Shown piece by piece: positions 53,659 through 63,159 of a stretch of 64,000 bases of DNA. Source of the DNA: Adhaeribacter rhizoryzae (GTDB lineage Bacteria > Bacteroidota > Bacteroidia > Cytophagales > Hymenobacteraceae); NCBI RefSeq assembly GCF_008629685.1, contig NZ_VWSF01000021.1:1-64000 (forward strand). Reading direction: 5' to 3'. Every line of letters begins with the position of its first letter. Positions within the stretch are counted from its first letter, which is position 1. The notes under the pieces are model-generated. The model had not been told where the DNA came from, ran no database searches, and saw nothing but the letters and a program-made list of their open reading frames with translations. The position numbers and the translations under genes are program-made.

Positions 53659-55239
53659 TTATTTACCTTTTCCTTTACCGTTGTTATTGCCTTTGCCGCT
53701 ATTATCGTTGGCGTGATCTTTTCCTTTGCCGTGTCCTTTATTGTCATCATTTCCCTTTTCTTTATCGGCTAAAACCAGCTTAAACACCTGGCCCGTATTG
53801 CCCGATGGACCTAAAAGATTGGAAACGGTCAGGTAAATTTCGCCTTCTAAATCCTGGCCAAAGCCTTTGAGGTAATAGCCAATATCGTTGGGCCGGTTTA
53901 CTAAATTAATTTCCTGGTAATCCCATAAACCAGGGCCGGAAGGTTGCGCCATAAATAATTCAGCGTTTGGTGTGCCCGGATTTTGCGAGAAAGTGCCAAA
54001 AATATATTTACCTTGGAAACCCGGTATATCGTTGCCGCGGTAAACGTTGCCCCCAATAATGGTAGTAGCCCGGCCATTTGCCGGATTGCGGTAATTATTT
54101 ACTTGAATTACGGGATCGATGAGCTTATTACCGTAAATATCTACATTAGGGCAGGAGGCCAAGGGTTGCAACGGACTGGCAGCATTAAAGCAAGAGGTGC
54201 CTTCTTTTACATTCCAGCCGTAATTCTGGCCTTTTTCCACCACGTCAATTTCTTCGTACAGTAATTGGCCGGCATCGCCGGCAAATAAGCGGCGGGAGCC
54301 GCTCATATCAAACGAGAACCGGAATGGGTTGCGAAAACCATAGGCCCAGATTTCGTCGCGGCCTGGTTTACCCACAAACGGATTATCGGCCGGAATACTA
54401 TAAGGTGCGCCGCTGTTTACATCTAAACGCAAAATATTGCCAAACAGGTTGGCTTCAATATTCTGACCATTACCGCCGGCATTAACCGGATACCAGTCTT
54501 CTACGTGGCCGGGACTAACATCATTGGCCCCACCGCCATCGCCAATGGCAATATACAGGTAGCCGTCCGGGCCAAACGCAATGGTACCGCCATTATGGTT
54601 CGATTGCGGATCGTCCATTTCTAATATTACTTTTTCGGTACTTAAATCGGCCATATTCTTATTACCTCCGGAAACCCGGTACTCCGATACCCGGCTCAGG
54701 TTGTTCCAGGTAGTAGCAGGGGTTGGTCCGCCCGGGCGGGGCGGCAAAGTGTAATAAATAAAGAAGCGGCCATTATTTTTATAATCCGGGTGAAAGGCCA
54801 AGCCTAATAAACCCCGTTCGTCGTAGCCCGGGCTCAAGGGCACCATTTTGCTGGTTACATCTAAAAAAGGAGTAGCTAACTGGTTACCGGCTTCATCTAC
54901 TATCCAGATTTTACCAATCTGGTCAATAATAAACAATCGTTTGCTGCCGTCGGGCACTGGTACCAGGCCAATTGGCGAAACCAGGCCGCTGGCAATTGGC
55001 TTTATATCTACCGGTTTCATGTTAAAGTGCGAAACCGATAATTGTTCGCTGGTTTGGGAATTGGTGGGTGCGGCTTCTTTTATTTCTTCCTGACAACTCT
55101 GCAGTAAAAATGTACTCAGGAGCAAGGCTAACCCAAACTTAAAGAATAAATGGTTAAAAGTAGTTTTAGCCGGAGCAGTGCTGCGCTGTCGGGACACTAA
55201 GGGTAAAAAGGTACTGGCGGTGTTCGTCTTTCTTTCCAT
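53659..55239 (-). CDS. PQQ-dependent glucose/sorbosone dehydrogenase-type lipoprotein
   Basis: The product has 526 residues from ATG 55239 (the frame is open 19 codons further up, without a signal). A long basic N-region precedes a lipobox Cys49 (TFLLQSCQEE). The six-bladed propeller of soluble glucose dehydrogenases follows: GLVSPIGLVPVPDGSKRLF, ERGLLGLAFHPDYKNNGRFF, the His-containing SNHNGGTIAFGPDGYLYIAIGD (quoted in part: NHNGGTIAF) and EIWAYGFRNPFRFSFD. It would oxidise an aldose in the periplasm using PQQ. The last 35 residues are a Gly/Lys/Asn/Asp-rich tail with no fold, perhaps surface-exposed. No PQQ synthesis genes are nearby. Confidence 0.88.
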   Translation of the reverse strand: MERKTNTASTFLPLVSRQRSTAPAKTTFNHLFFKFGLALLLSTFLLQSCQEEIKEAAPTNSQTSEQLSVSHFNMKPVDIKPIASGLVSPIGLVPVPDGSKRLFIIDQIGKIWIVDEAGNQLATPFLDVTSKMVPLSPGYDERGLLGLAFHPDYKNNGRFFIYYTLPPRPGGPTPATTWNNLSRVSEYRVSGGNKNMADLSTEKVILEMDDPQSNHNGGTIAFGPDGYLYIAIGDGGGANDVSPGHVEDWYPVNAGGNGQNIEANLFGNILRLDVNSGAPYSIPADNPFVGKPGRDEIWAYGFRNPFRFSFDMSGSRRLFAGDAGQLLYEEIDVVEKGQNYGWNVKEGTSCFNAASPLQPLASCPNVDIYGNKLIDPVIQVNNYRNPANGRATTIIGGNVYRGNDIPGFQGKYIFGTFSQNPGTPNAELFMAQPSGPGLWDYQEINLVNRPNDIGYYLKGFGQDLEGEIYLTVSNLLGPSGNTGQVFKLVLADKEKGNDDNKGHGKGKDHANDNSGKGNNNGKGKGK

Positions 55240-55569
55240 AATTTTTAATTTTTTAAGATGAAAAATAAATAGACTGCTATGTTGTATGCCAATCAAGTAA
55301 GATCCTCTGGACAGGCTATAAAGCCTGCGTCGCGTTTTTAGCCGAAGCTTCCGGTTTTATTTTATTGGTGTTAAAGCGGGTAAAAGCAAAAATTAAAGAT
55401 TATTACTTTGTTAAAATTCTAAAGTGTGCAGCCACCACGGAAGGTTAACCCAAATGGTTGCCTGGGCAGATAAAAAAGCATAGGTTTATTCAGGAGATTG
55501 CTGAATTAGCCGGTATGCTTTTATTTATTGGATTAAATCTGTAATTTTGGCCGGAAAATCAGGATTGAC
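55240..55569. other. 330-bp gap between divergent genes
   Basis: It separates the sugar dehydrogenase gene from the metal-efflux locus and should hold both promoters. It holds only a short CAGGCT/AGCCTG inverted repeat (55312-55327). No metal-responsive regulator site can be named. Confidence 0.45.
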
Positions 55570-55953
55570 TTGAGGTTAAGAGCAATATTTTTTGCGGTAT
55601 ATATTTTTATCGGCTCCTTGCTGCCCAACTCCGATCTGCACGAAATTTCCAAAATAAGCTCCCTTATTCAACATTTCCAGCGCCACCAGGATACTGCCGG
55701 GGGCAATTTAAGTTTGCTCGATTTCCTGAAAATGCACTATAAGGATGCAAAGCACATGCAATCCGAAAACCACGAAGCGCTGCCTTTTAAGAAGATGGGC
55801 AACTCGCCCTACGATTATTTTGTAAATTCCATTCGCTTCCATTATTCCGCTGAGGTACCCGAATTTTCCGAAATAATACATTTTCCGCAACCCATTTCCC
55901 GGGTAAAATATACCTATGCCGGTACCATCTGGCAGCCTCCCAAAATAGCTTAG
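55570..55953 (+). CDS. Small exported protein preceding the metal-efflux pump
   Basis: The 127-residue product begins at TTG 55570; no ATG fits, because an in-frame stop lies at 55534. The N-terminus is a signal peptide (RLRAIFFAVYIFIGSLLP), followed by NSDLHEISKISSLIQHF, SLLDFLKMHYKDAKH with several His, and a conserved-looking Tyr/Pro-rich end. Small His-containing exported proteins of this form often precede CusA/CzcA genes in Bacteroidota; their role is unknown, perhaps a periplasmic metal chaperone or sensor. The gap to the pump gene is 176 bp and holds a hairpin. I give a moderate confidence because of the start codon. Confidence 0.65.
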   Translation: MRLRAIFFAVYIFIGSLLPNSDLHEISKISSLIQHFQRHQDTAGGNLSLLDFLKMHYKDAKHMQSENHEALPFKKMGNSPYDYFVNSIRFHYSAEVPEFSEIIHFPQPISRVKYTYAGTIWQPPKIA

Positions 55954-55990
55954 CATCATTTCGGGCCAAAAGTAAAGCCCTGCCGCATTA

Positions 55991-56017
55991 AGGCTGTAAC
56001 CTAATTGGTTATAGCCT
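55991..56017 (+). promoter_or_regulatory. Hairpin in the leader of the metal-efflux pump gene
   Basis: AGGCTGTAACC (55991-56001) pairs with GGTTATAGCCT (56007-56017) with one G-A mismatch and a 5-nt loop. It lies 112 bp before the pump start, without a U tract, so it may be an mRNA structural element rather than a terminator. Confidence 0.4.
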
Positions 56018-56129
56018 CCTGGCTGTAAACTTGCTTTTCCCGCCATTCAGATTGGTTCCGGCCGGAGCCGTTTCTGCCTGTTCTTATATTTTTTTAGCAC
56101 CTGCCCGGCAGGTCAAAATCCTTATTTCG

Positions 56130-59100
56130 ATGCTGAATAAGATTATCCTCTTTTCTATAAAAAATAAATTAATTATCGGGTTGATGACCCTGGCCCTGGT
56201 GGGTTGGGGCATTTATAACCTGAGCCGGCTCCCGATAGATGCTGTGCCCGATATCACAAATAACCAGGTGCAGGTAATTACTGTGTCGCCGTCGTTGGGG
56301 GCGCAGGAAGTAGAGCGGCTTATTTCCTTTCCGGTAGAACTATCGGTGGCCAGTGTACCGGGTATTATCGAGATTCGCTCTTTCTCCCGCTTTGGTTTGT
56401 CACTGGTAACGGTGGTTTTTGAGGAAGAAACCGATATTTATTGGGCCCGCCAGCAAATAACCGAAAAGCTGAAAGAAGCTGAAGAACAAATTCCGCCCGG
56501 TGTGGGAACCCCCACCCTTGCCCCAGTTACCACTGGTCTGGGCGAAATTTACCAGTATGAAATTCACCCCACCAAAGGCTACGAAAGTAAATATTCGGCT
56601 ACAGAACTGCGCACTATTCAGGATTGGCTGGTGCGGCGGCAATTATTGGGTACGCCCGGTGTGGCCGAAGTAAGCAGTTTTGGTGGTAAACTGAAGCAGT
56701 ATGAGGTAGCCATTAACTCCCCGAAACTGCGTTCGATGAATATTACGATTACTGAAGTTTTTGATGCCCTGGAAAACAACAACGCCAATGCCGGGGGCGC
56801 TTACATCGAAAAAGACCCGAATGCTTATTTTATCCGGACGGAAGGGCTGGTAAAAAGCAAAGAAGATATTGGCCGGATTGTGGTAAAAGAAACATCGGCT
56901 GGCGTGCCGGTGCTCATCCGCGATATTGCCACCGTGCGCGAAGGTTCGGCCATCCGGTACGGGGCGATGGTAAAAGACGATCAGGGTGAAGTGGCCGGCG
57001 GTATTGTGATGATGCTGAAAGGCGAAAACTCCTCGAAAGTAATAAAAGCAGTAAAAGCAAAAATTGCCGAAATCCAAAAAACCTTACCCGAAGGTGTAAA
57101 AATTGAACCGTTTCTGGACCGAACCAAACTCGTAAACCGGGCCATTAGTACCGTCGAGAAAAACCTGGCCGAAGGCGCGTTAATTGTGGTTTTTGTGCTG
57201 GTTTTATTATTGGGTAATCTGCGGGCCGGCTTTCTGGTAGCTTCGGTTATTCCGCTGGCCATGCTGTTTGCTATTTCGCTCATGAACGTGTTTGGCGTAT
57301 CGGGTAACCTCATGAGTTTAGGGGCGCTGGATTTTGGTTTGATTGTAGACGGGGCCGTAATAATTGTGGAAAGCGTGATACACCGGCTCCAGTTAAGCAA
57401 ACATCACCACCTGGGTATTACCCGCTTAAACCAGGAACAGATGGATGCGGAGGTGTACGATTCGGCCAGCCGTATGATGGGCTTTGCTTCCTTCGGACAA
57501 ATTATTATTCTGATTGTGTATTTGCCGATTCTGGCGTTAGTAGGCATTGAGGGTAAAATGTTTAAACCGATGGCCCAGACCGTCGCTTTTGCTATTCTGG
57601 GGGCGTTTTTGCTGTCGCTAACGTACGTGCCCATGATGGCTTCGCTGGTGCTGAGTCGCCGCACCGACCACAAAGAAAATATTTCGGACAAAATAATGCG
57701 GGCCATTAACCGGGCTTACCAACCATTACTCAACCTGGCCATGCGCCTGAAAGGAGCGGTACTTTTGGTAGCCATCGGCCTTTTTGCCATTTCCTTGTTT
57801 TTATTTACCCGGATGGGTGGCGAATTTATTCCTTCTTTAGATGAGGGTGATTTTGCCATTGAAACGCGGGTACTCACGGGCAGTTCTCTGAACGAGACCA
57901 TTGAAGTGGTGCAAAAAGCGTCGGCCCTGCTGAAGAAAACCTTTCCGGAAGTAGAAAAAGTAGTTACGAAGATTGGCTCGGCTGAAGTGCCCACAGAACC
58001 TAACCCGGTAGAATTAGGCGATATGATTGTGGTATTGAAAGAACAAAGCGAGTGGACGAGCGCCAAGAACCGCGAAGAACTGGCGAATAAAATATCCGAA
58101 ACCCTGTCGGAGAATTTGCCCCAGGCTTCTTTTGGCGTGCAGCAGCCCATACAAATGCGTTTTAACGAATTAATGACCGGTGCCCGCCAGGACGTGGTGG
58201 TAAAAATATACGGCGAGGACCTGGATACGCTGGCTGTTTACGCCGAAAAGTTGGGTAAATTAATCAGTCCGGTAGCCGGCGCCCAGGATTTATACATCGA
58301 GAAAATGACCGGCCTGCCCCAAATTATGGTAGGCTACAACCGCGAAAACTTAGCCAAGTACGGGTTAAGTATTAAGGAGGTAAACCGTACCGTAACGGCG
58401 GCTTTCGCCGGCGAAGCGGCCGGCCAGGTATACGAAGGCGAAAAACGGTTCGATTTGGTAGTGCGCCTGGATGAACAGGATCGGAAGGATATTTCGGATG
58501 TGCAGAATTTATTTGTGAGCAACGCCGCCGGCTTCCAGATTCCGTTGCACCAACTCGCTACGGTAGAAATGAAAGAAGGTCCTAACCAGATTCAGCGGGA
58601 TGGCACCAAGCGCCGGATATCGGTGGGCTTTAACGTCCGGAACCGCGATGTGCAAAGCATTGTAGACGAAATTCAAGGCAAGGTTGAATCTAAATTAAAG
58701 CTGCCGGTGGGTTACGCAGTCACCTACGGCGGTCAGTTCCAGAATTTAATCGAAGCCAAAAACCGGTTGTCGGTGGCGGTGCCGTTGGCGCTGCTCCTAA
58801 TTTTCTTGTTATTGTTCTTCGCTTTTAAATCCATTAAGCAATCAATATTAATATTTACGGCCATTCCGCTTTCGGCCATTGGGGGCATTTTTGCTTTGCT
58901 GCTCCGCGACATGCCTTTTAGTATTTCGGCGGGGGTTGGCTTTATTGCGCTGTTCGGGGTAGCAGTACTCAACGGCATTGTAATGATTGGCTACTTTAAC
59001 CAATTAAAAGAAAGCGGCCTGACCGATTTAGAAGAAATAATCCGGAAAGGAACTGCTGCCCGCCTCCGCCCTATTATTATGACGGCCACGGTAGCTTCGT

Positions 59101-60485
59101 TGGGCTTTTTGCCGATGGCGCTTTCCAATTCGGCCGGGGCCGAAGTGCAGAAGCCGCTGGCTACGGTGGTAATTGGCGGACTGATATCGGCTACTTTACT
59201 AACCCTGGTGGTGCTGCCGGTTATTTATTATTTCTCCGAAAGAGGATTGCGGGTGAAAAAGGTTCTGGTGGCATCTATGGTGGTACTTGGGCCCTTAGCA
59301 GCGTCGGCGCAGCAACGTCAGCCCATGCCGCTGGCGCAGGTGCTGCAACTGGCCCAGGAAAATAATGGTTTAGTCCGGAAAGCAGGATTGGAAGTAGAAA
59401 TGCGCTCGGCTTTAAAAAAGACCGCCGTAGACTTGCCCAAAACCAATATTAATTATTCCGAAGGCAAACTAAACAGCCCATTTGTAGATAACCGGGTAGG
59501 AATTACGCAAACTTTACCTAATCCGGGGGCCTGGAAAGCGCAGAAGCATTTGCTGAACGAGCAAAAACTACTCAGCCAAAAACAACTGCAAACCCAGCAA
59601 CACGAACTGAACTACCAGGTAAAAAGTGTGTACGCCCGCCTGGCTTATTTATTCGAGCAAAACACCTTGCTACTACGCCAGGACAGTATTTTTAAAATAT
59701 TGGAACATGCGGCAGATGTTAAATTCCGGACCGGCGAAAGTGGCCTGCTGGAGAAAACTACGGCCACTACCCAGCGCCTGGAACTTACCGACCGTCTCCG
59801 GCAAAACGAAACCGAGATAAACGTGCAAATGGCTGGCTTAAATGCGTTGGTGCAGGCACCCGAACCGCTAAATATTGTTCCGGATAAACTCCGCCGGGAG
59901 GAAATAATAAATCCTGCAGCTTCGTCGGAGCCAAACCATCCCTTACTGGGCGTGTATCAGCAGCAGGTTACCGTAGCCGAGCGGGAACAGCGGGCCGAAA
60001 AAAGCAAATTCAGTCCGGATATTACGCTGGGTTATTTTAACCAATCGCTGGCCGGTACTTACGAGGTAGACGGCGGTTCTCAATATTATGGGCGCGGCGA
60101 CCGCTTTCAGGGAGTGGAAGCCGGTATTGCGTTGCCCTTGTTTTTTGGCTCTCAGGCGGCTCGCGTAAAAGCCGCCGGCCTGAATAAACAAATAGCGCAG
60201 GCAACATTAAAAAACCAGGAAATTCAACTGCAAAACAACCTGAAAGCAGCCCAGGAAAATCAGCAACGCTTAAGCCAAAGCCTGGATTTTTACCAGACCC
60301 AGGTGCTGGTTAATGCTAACCTGGCTTTGCGCCAAGCCGACAAAGCTTACCGTAACGGCGAAACCGGCTATCTGAATTATTTGCAGGCTGCCGACCAGGT
60401 GCTCCGCATCCGGCAAAATTATTTACAGTTGTTGCTGGAGCAGCGGCTTAATTTATACGAATTAGAATATTTAAAAGGGAATTAA
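56130..60485 (+). CDS. CzcA/CusA-type heavy-metal RND pump fused to a TolC-type outer-membrane channel
   Basis: The 1451-residue product starts at ATG 56130; the frame opens 33 codons earlier but only from here does it match RND pumps (IKNKLIIGLMTLALVGWGIYNL). Residues 1-1040 are a complete pump with two periplasmic loops and the helix-4 motif Asp401-FGLIV-Asp407. The metal-site Met after EF is Ile (EFIPSLDEGD), so a Co/Zn/Cd/Ni pump is more likely than Cu/Ag. At about 1040-1060 comes a signal-peptide-like segment (VKKVLVASMVVLGPLAASA) with a signal peptidase site before QQ (1061). Residues 1061-1451 are a TolC-like outer-membrane factor (two OEP repeats). The adaptor gene follows after 2 bp. 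The fusion implies either cleavage or an extra membrane pass. Confidence 0.93.
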   Translation: MLNKIILFSIKNKLIIGLMTLALVGWGIYNLSRLPIDAVPDITNNQVQVITVSPSLGAQEVERLISFPVELSVASVPGIIEIRSFSRFGLSLVTVVFEEETDIYWARQQITEKLKEAEEQIPPGVGTPTLAPVTTGLGEIYQYEIHPTKGYESKYSATELRTIQDWLVRRQLLGTPGVAEVSSFGGKLKQYEVAINSPKLRSMNITITEVFDALENNNANAGGAYIEKDPNAYFIRTEGLVKSKEDIGRIVVKETSAGVPVLIRDIATVREGSAIRYGAMVKDDQGEVAGGIVMMLKGENSSKVIKAVKAKIAEIQKTLPEGVKIEPFLDRTKLVNRAISTVEKNLAEGALIVVFVLVLLLGNLRAGFLVASVIPLAMLFAISLMNVFGVSGNLMSLGALDFGLIVDGAVIIVESVIHRLQLSKHHHLGITRLNQEQMDAEVYDSASRMMGFASFGQIIILIVYLPILALVGIEGKMFKPMAQTVAFAILGAFLLSLTYVPMMASLVLSRRTDHKENISDKIMRAINRAYQPLLNLAMRLKGAVLLVAIGLFAISLFLFTRMGGEFIPSLDEGDFAIETRVLTGSSLNETIEVVQKASALLKKTFPEVEKVVTKIGSAEVPTEPNPVELGDMIVVLKEQSEWTSAKNREELANKISETLSENLPQASFGVQQPIQMRFNELMTGARQDVVVKIYGEDLDTLAVYAEKLGKLISPVAGAQDLYIEKMTGLPQIMVGYNRENLAKYGLSIKEVNRTVTAAFAGEAAGQVYEGEKRFDLVVRLDEQDRKDISDVQNLFVSNAAGFQIPLHQLATVEMKEGPNQIQRDGTKRRISVGFNVRNRDVQSIVDEIQGKVESKLKLPVGYAVTYGGQFQNLIEAKNRLSVAVPLALLLIFLLLFFAFKSIKQSILIFTAIPLSAIGGIFALLLRDMPFSISAGVGFIALFGVAVLNGIVMIGYFNQLKESGLTDLEEIIRKGTAARLRPIIMTATVASLGFLPMALSNSAGAEVQKPLATVVIGGLISATLLTLVVLPVIYYFSERGLRVKKVLVASMVVLGPLAASAQQRQPMPLAQVLQLAQENNGLVRKAGLEVEMRSALKKTAVDLPKTNINYSEGKLNSPFVDNRVGITQTLPNPGAWKAQKHLLNEQKLLSQKQLQTQQHELNYQVKSVYARLAYLFEQNTLLLRQDSIFKILEHAADVKFRTGESGLLEKTTATTQRLELTDRLRQNETEINVQMAGLNALVQAPEPLNIVPDKLRREEIINPAASSEPNHPLLGVYQQQVTVAEREQRAEKSKFSPDITLGYFNQSLAGTYEVDGGSQYYGRGDRFQGVEAGIALPLFFGSQAARVKAAGLNKQIAQATLKNQEIQLQNNLKAAQENQQRLSQSLDFYQTQVLVNANLALRQADKAYRNGETGYLNYLQAADQVLRIRQNYLQLLLEQRLNLYELEYLKGN

Positions 60486-60487
60486 TC

Positions 60488-61633
60488 ATGAAATCAGTCT
60501 TAAATATATACGTTTTAGCGGCCGGCTTACTACTGGGTAGTTGCGGAAAAAAAGAAAGCGCCGAAGTGGCCGCCGCCGAAGCACCTCCCACCGCAACGGA
60601 AAACTTAACCTTAACCCAAAAGCAATTTCAGAATATTGGCGTGGCATTGGGTAGTCCGCAAAAAGTTAAAATGGGCGCTACGCTGCAACTTTCCGGCGAA
60701 ATAGATGTGCCGCCTTCCGGGCTGGTAAATGTGGCGGTACCTTACGGGGGCTTTTTGCGTAAAACCAGCCTGATGCCTGGCACCCGCATCCGGAAAGGAC
60801 AAGTGCTGGCGGTGCTGGAACACCCCGATTATGTGCAGTTGCAGCAGGATTACCTCGATACCCAAACCAAAATTCAACTGGCCGAACTGGAATATGCCCG
60901 CCAGCAGGAACTAACCCAGGAAAAAGTAGCAGCTTTAAAGAATTTTCAGCAAGCACGGGCCGAGTTGCAGTTGTTGAAAAATAACCGCGCCGGTTTACGG
61001 CAAAAGCTGCTCATGATAAATATTGACCCCGCTAAACTAAGTAATGGTGGCATTACGCGGTATGTGAATATTTTATCGCCGATAAATGGCTACGTGAAAA
61101 GCGTAAATGCCAACTTAGGCACCATGATTAACACCTCCGATATTTTGTTTGAGCTGGTAAATACCGAAGACTTGCACCTGAAATTAAATATTTTCGAAAA
61201 AGATATAACCCATTTACGCAAAGGGCAAAAAGTAAACTTTAAATTAGCGAATGACCCCACCGAACGAACCGCCGAAATTGCCATTATTGGCCGTACCGTG
61301 GAACAGGATAAAACCATTCCGGTACATGCCCATATAATAAATCCGGAATCTGGCTTAGTGCCCGGCATGTTTGTAACGGCCGCCATTAAAACCGAAAATA
61401 CAGAAGTAACAGCCTTGCCCGAAACCGCCGTAGTGCAGTTCGAAGGGCAGTCTTTTGTTTTTGTAGAATCGCCTAATAACCAGTTCCGGCGGGTGCCGGT
61501 AACCACCGGCATTAAAAACGGCGACATGATACAAGTTACTTTGCCGGCCGAATTAGAGAACTCCACCAAAATTGCGATAAAAGGTGCGCATAACCTCCTG
61601 GCCATGCAAGCCAACGCCGAAGAAGAGGAATAA
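60488..61633 (+). CDS. Periplasmic adaptor of the heavy-metal RND pump (CusB/CzcB type)
   Basis: The 381-residue lipoprotein (lipobox Cys19, LLLGSCGKKES) has the membrane-fusion layout: beta-barrel start LSGEIDVPPSGLVNVAVP, lipoyl half VPYGGFLRKTSLMPGTRIRKG, a short coiled-coil hairpin (YLDTQTKIQLAELEYARQ), second lipoyl half ILSPINGYVKSVNANLG, then two beta domains (VPGMFVTAAIKTEN). There is no extra N-terminal His-rich metal domain. It starts 2 bp after the pump stop and surely acts with it. The tail is acidic (EEE). Confidence 0.95.
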   Translation: MKSVLNIYVLAAGLLLGSCGKKESAEVAAAEAPPTATENLTLTQKQFQNIGVALGSPQKVKMGATLQLSGEIDVPPSGLVNVAVPYGGFLRKTSLMPGTRIRKGQVLAVLEHPDYVQLQQDYLDTQTKIQLAELEYARQQELTQEKVAALKNFQQARAELQLLKNNRAGLRQKLLMINIDPAKLSNGGITRYVNILSPINGYVKSVNANLGTMINTSDILFELVNTEDLHLKLNIFEKDITHLRKGQKVNFKLANDPTERTAEIAIIGRTVEQDKTIPVHAHIINPESGLVPGMFVTAAIKTENTEVTALPETAVVQFEGQSFVFVESPNNQFRRVPVTTGIKNGDMIQVTLPAELENSTKIAIKGAHNLLAMQANAEEEE

Positions 61634-61655
61634 AAAAATATAAGAATAAAACAGA

Positions 61656-61690
61656 AAAAGCCTGGTCAGTTTAAAACGAACCAGGCTTTT
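61656..61690 (+). terminator. Terminator of the metal-efflux operon
   Basis: AAAAGCCTGGT (61656-61666) and ACCAGGCTTTT (61680-61690) form an 11-bp stem with a 13-nt loop, 22 bp after the adaptor stop. The A and T ends make it able to serve the minus-strand CsbD-like gene too. Confidence 0.85.
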
Positions 61691-61750
61691 CCTGTTTTAA
61701 GTAGATTTACGGAGTTACAACCTCGGGGCTGCATTAAAGCAAATTTCTAA

Positions 61751-61978
61751 TTACAAGTGCCGGAACCAGTCTTTTACATCGTCCACGGAACGGCCTAACT
61801 TAGTAGATAACCGGTTAAACCATTCTTCCTGGCGGCCAGATGAATATTCCAGGTCATCGTTGGTTAAATGGCTGTATTGCTGCCGCGCTTTAGTTTTTAG
61901 TTCGTTCCAGTTGCCGTGGGTTCTTAGTTCCTGTCCTTCAAACAGATCATCCTGACGGTTATAATAGTAATATTCCAT
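61751..61978 (-). CDS. CsbD-like small stress protein
   Basis: The 75-residue product begins with a Tyr-rich MEYYYYNRQDD and then shows the CsbD pattern: GNWNELKTKARQQYSHLTNDDLEY followed by GRQEEWFNRLSTKLGRSVDDV and a Trp near the end (quoted in pieces: GNWNELK, LTNDDL, GRSVDDVKDWF). CsbD proteins are small, helical, stress-induced and of unknown mechanism. It is a single-gene unit sharing a terminator with the operon on the other strand. Confidence 0.75.
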   Translation of the reverse strand: MEYYYYNRQDDLFEGQELRTHGNWNELKTKARQQYSHLTNDDLEYSSGRQEEWFNRLSTKLGRSVDDVKDWFRHL

Positions 61979-62100
61979 AGCGCTTCAATATTGTTGGGGA
62001 TAAGAAAAGTATACGATTTTTTTAGCCCTTGGTTTAAGCTTTCTGCAATAAAACCCTTATTAACATTCTGTTTTTTAGAAAATTTATACCTATACCGGCC

Positions 62101-63159
62101 TTATTTTAATTTTACCCGCATAATATAATCATCGGCGGTCAGGTATAAAACGCTTTCGTCGGCGTTAAAGGCGCAGTTAGAGGTAGCTTCGCCGGTGCGG
62201 ATGGTACCCAGGTGTTTAGCGTTTTTATCAAAAATTAGTACGCCGCCCGGACCGGTTGCAAATAAATAGCCTTGCCGGTTTATTTTTAATCCATCGGGTA
62301 ATCCTTTTTCGGTTTTTGCCTGCGACGTAGCATCGTAAAATAGCCGGCCATTGGTAATATTGCCGTCGGGTTGCACATCGTAAGCCATCCAGATAGCTTT
62401 ATCGGGGTCGGAGTTAGCTACGTAAAAAGTTTTTTCATCCGGCGAAAAGGCCAGACCATTGGGCCGGCTAAGTTCTTTGGTTAATAAATGAATAGCACCA
62501 TCGGCAGTTAACCGGTAAACACCCTGAAACGGAATTTCTTTGGCCGGATCGTCGGCATTCTTTTCCAGGCCGTACGGCGGATCGGTAAAATATAAATCGC
62601 CGTTGCTTTTGTAAACGGCATCGTTGGGGCTGTTTAAGCGTTTACCTTCAAATTTATCGGCCAGCGTAATATAATTTGGTTTAGGTTGGTTTAAGGGGGC
62701 ATCCATCCGAGCCATGCGCCGGTCGCCGTGCTGGCAAAGTACCAGTCGCCCTTGTTTATCCAGAATCAAAGCATTCGAGCCCACTTCGCCGCCCCGGGGT
62801 ACCTCACTGGTATAACCCGAGGGGGTCAGATATAATTTAAGGCCGCCTTCTTCGCTCCATTCATATATTTTATTCGGCGGAATATCTGAAAACAGCAATT
62901 TGTTTTGTTCCGGTAGCCATAGCGGCCCTTCTGACCAATCGAAACCAGTGGCTAATATTTCTATTTTGGCGTCCGGCGCTATTATGTTGTCCAAGGCGGC
63001 ATCTAGCCGCTCGATGGTGCCGGTTGTTTTGTAAACAGTGGGGGCAGTTGTGCTTTCTTTTTCGGTCATGTTGGTTTGTTTGGAATCTTTCTGGCGGCAT
63101 GCTCCTGCTAATAAACAGGCTAAAATTAAAGTGGTACCCAGTAAGTTTGTGTGGCGCAT
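62101..63159 (-). CDS. SMP-30/gluconolactonase-type lipoprotein
   Basis: The 352-residue product has a lipobox Cys21 (LLAGACRQKD). The rest is a six-bladed propeller of the SMP-30/gluconolactonase family: ATGFDWSEGPLWLPEQNKLLFSD (quoted in part: WSEGPLW), LNSPNDAVYKSNGDLYFTDPPYG, SRPNGLAFSPDEKTFYVAN and GLPDGLKINRQGYLFATGPGG. The Glu, Asn and Asp metal ligands are in place. It would hydrolyse a sugar lactone outside the cytoplasm, fitting a PQQ-type dehydrogenase such as the one encoded 7 kb away. Physiological substrate not known. Confidence 0.88.
   Translation of the reverse strand: MRHTNLLGTTLILACLLAGACRQKDSKQTNMTEKESTTAPTVYKTTGTIERLDAALDNIIAPDAKIEILATGFDWSEGPLWLPEQNKLLFSDIPPNKIYEWSEEGGLKLYLTPSGYTSEVPRGGEVGSNALILDKQGRLVLCQHGDRRMARMDAPLNQPKPNYITLADKFEGKRLNSPNDAVYKSNGDLYFTDPPYGLEKNADDPAKEIPFQGVYRLTADGAIHLLTKELSRPNGLAFSPDEKTFYVANSDPDKAIWMAYDVQPDGNITNGRLFYDATSQAKTEKGLPDGLKINRQGYLFATGPGGVLIFDKNAKHLGTIRTGEATSNCAFNADESVLYLTADDYIMRVKLK

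Noticed and set aside
56031-56129. 33-residue upstream extension of the RND pump
   Set aside because: The extension lacks RND similarity; ATG 56130 gives the expected cytoplasmic start directly before the first membrane helix.
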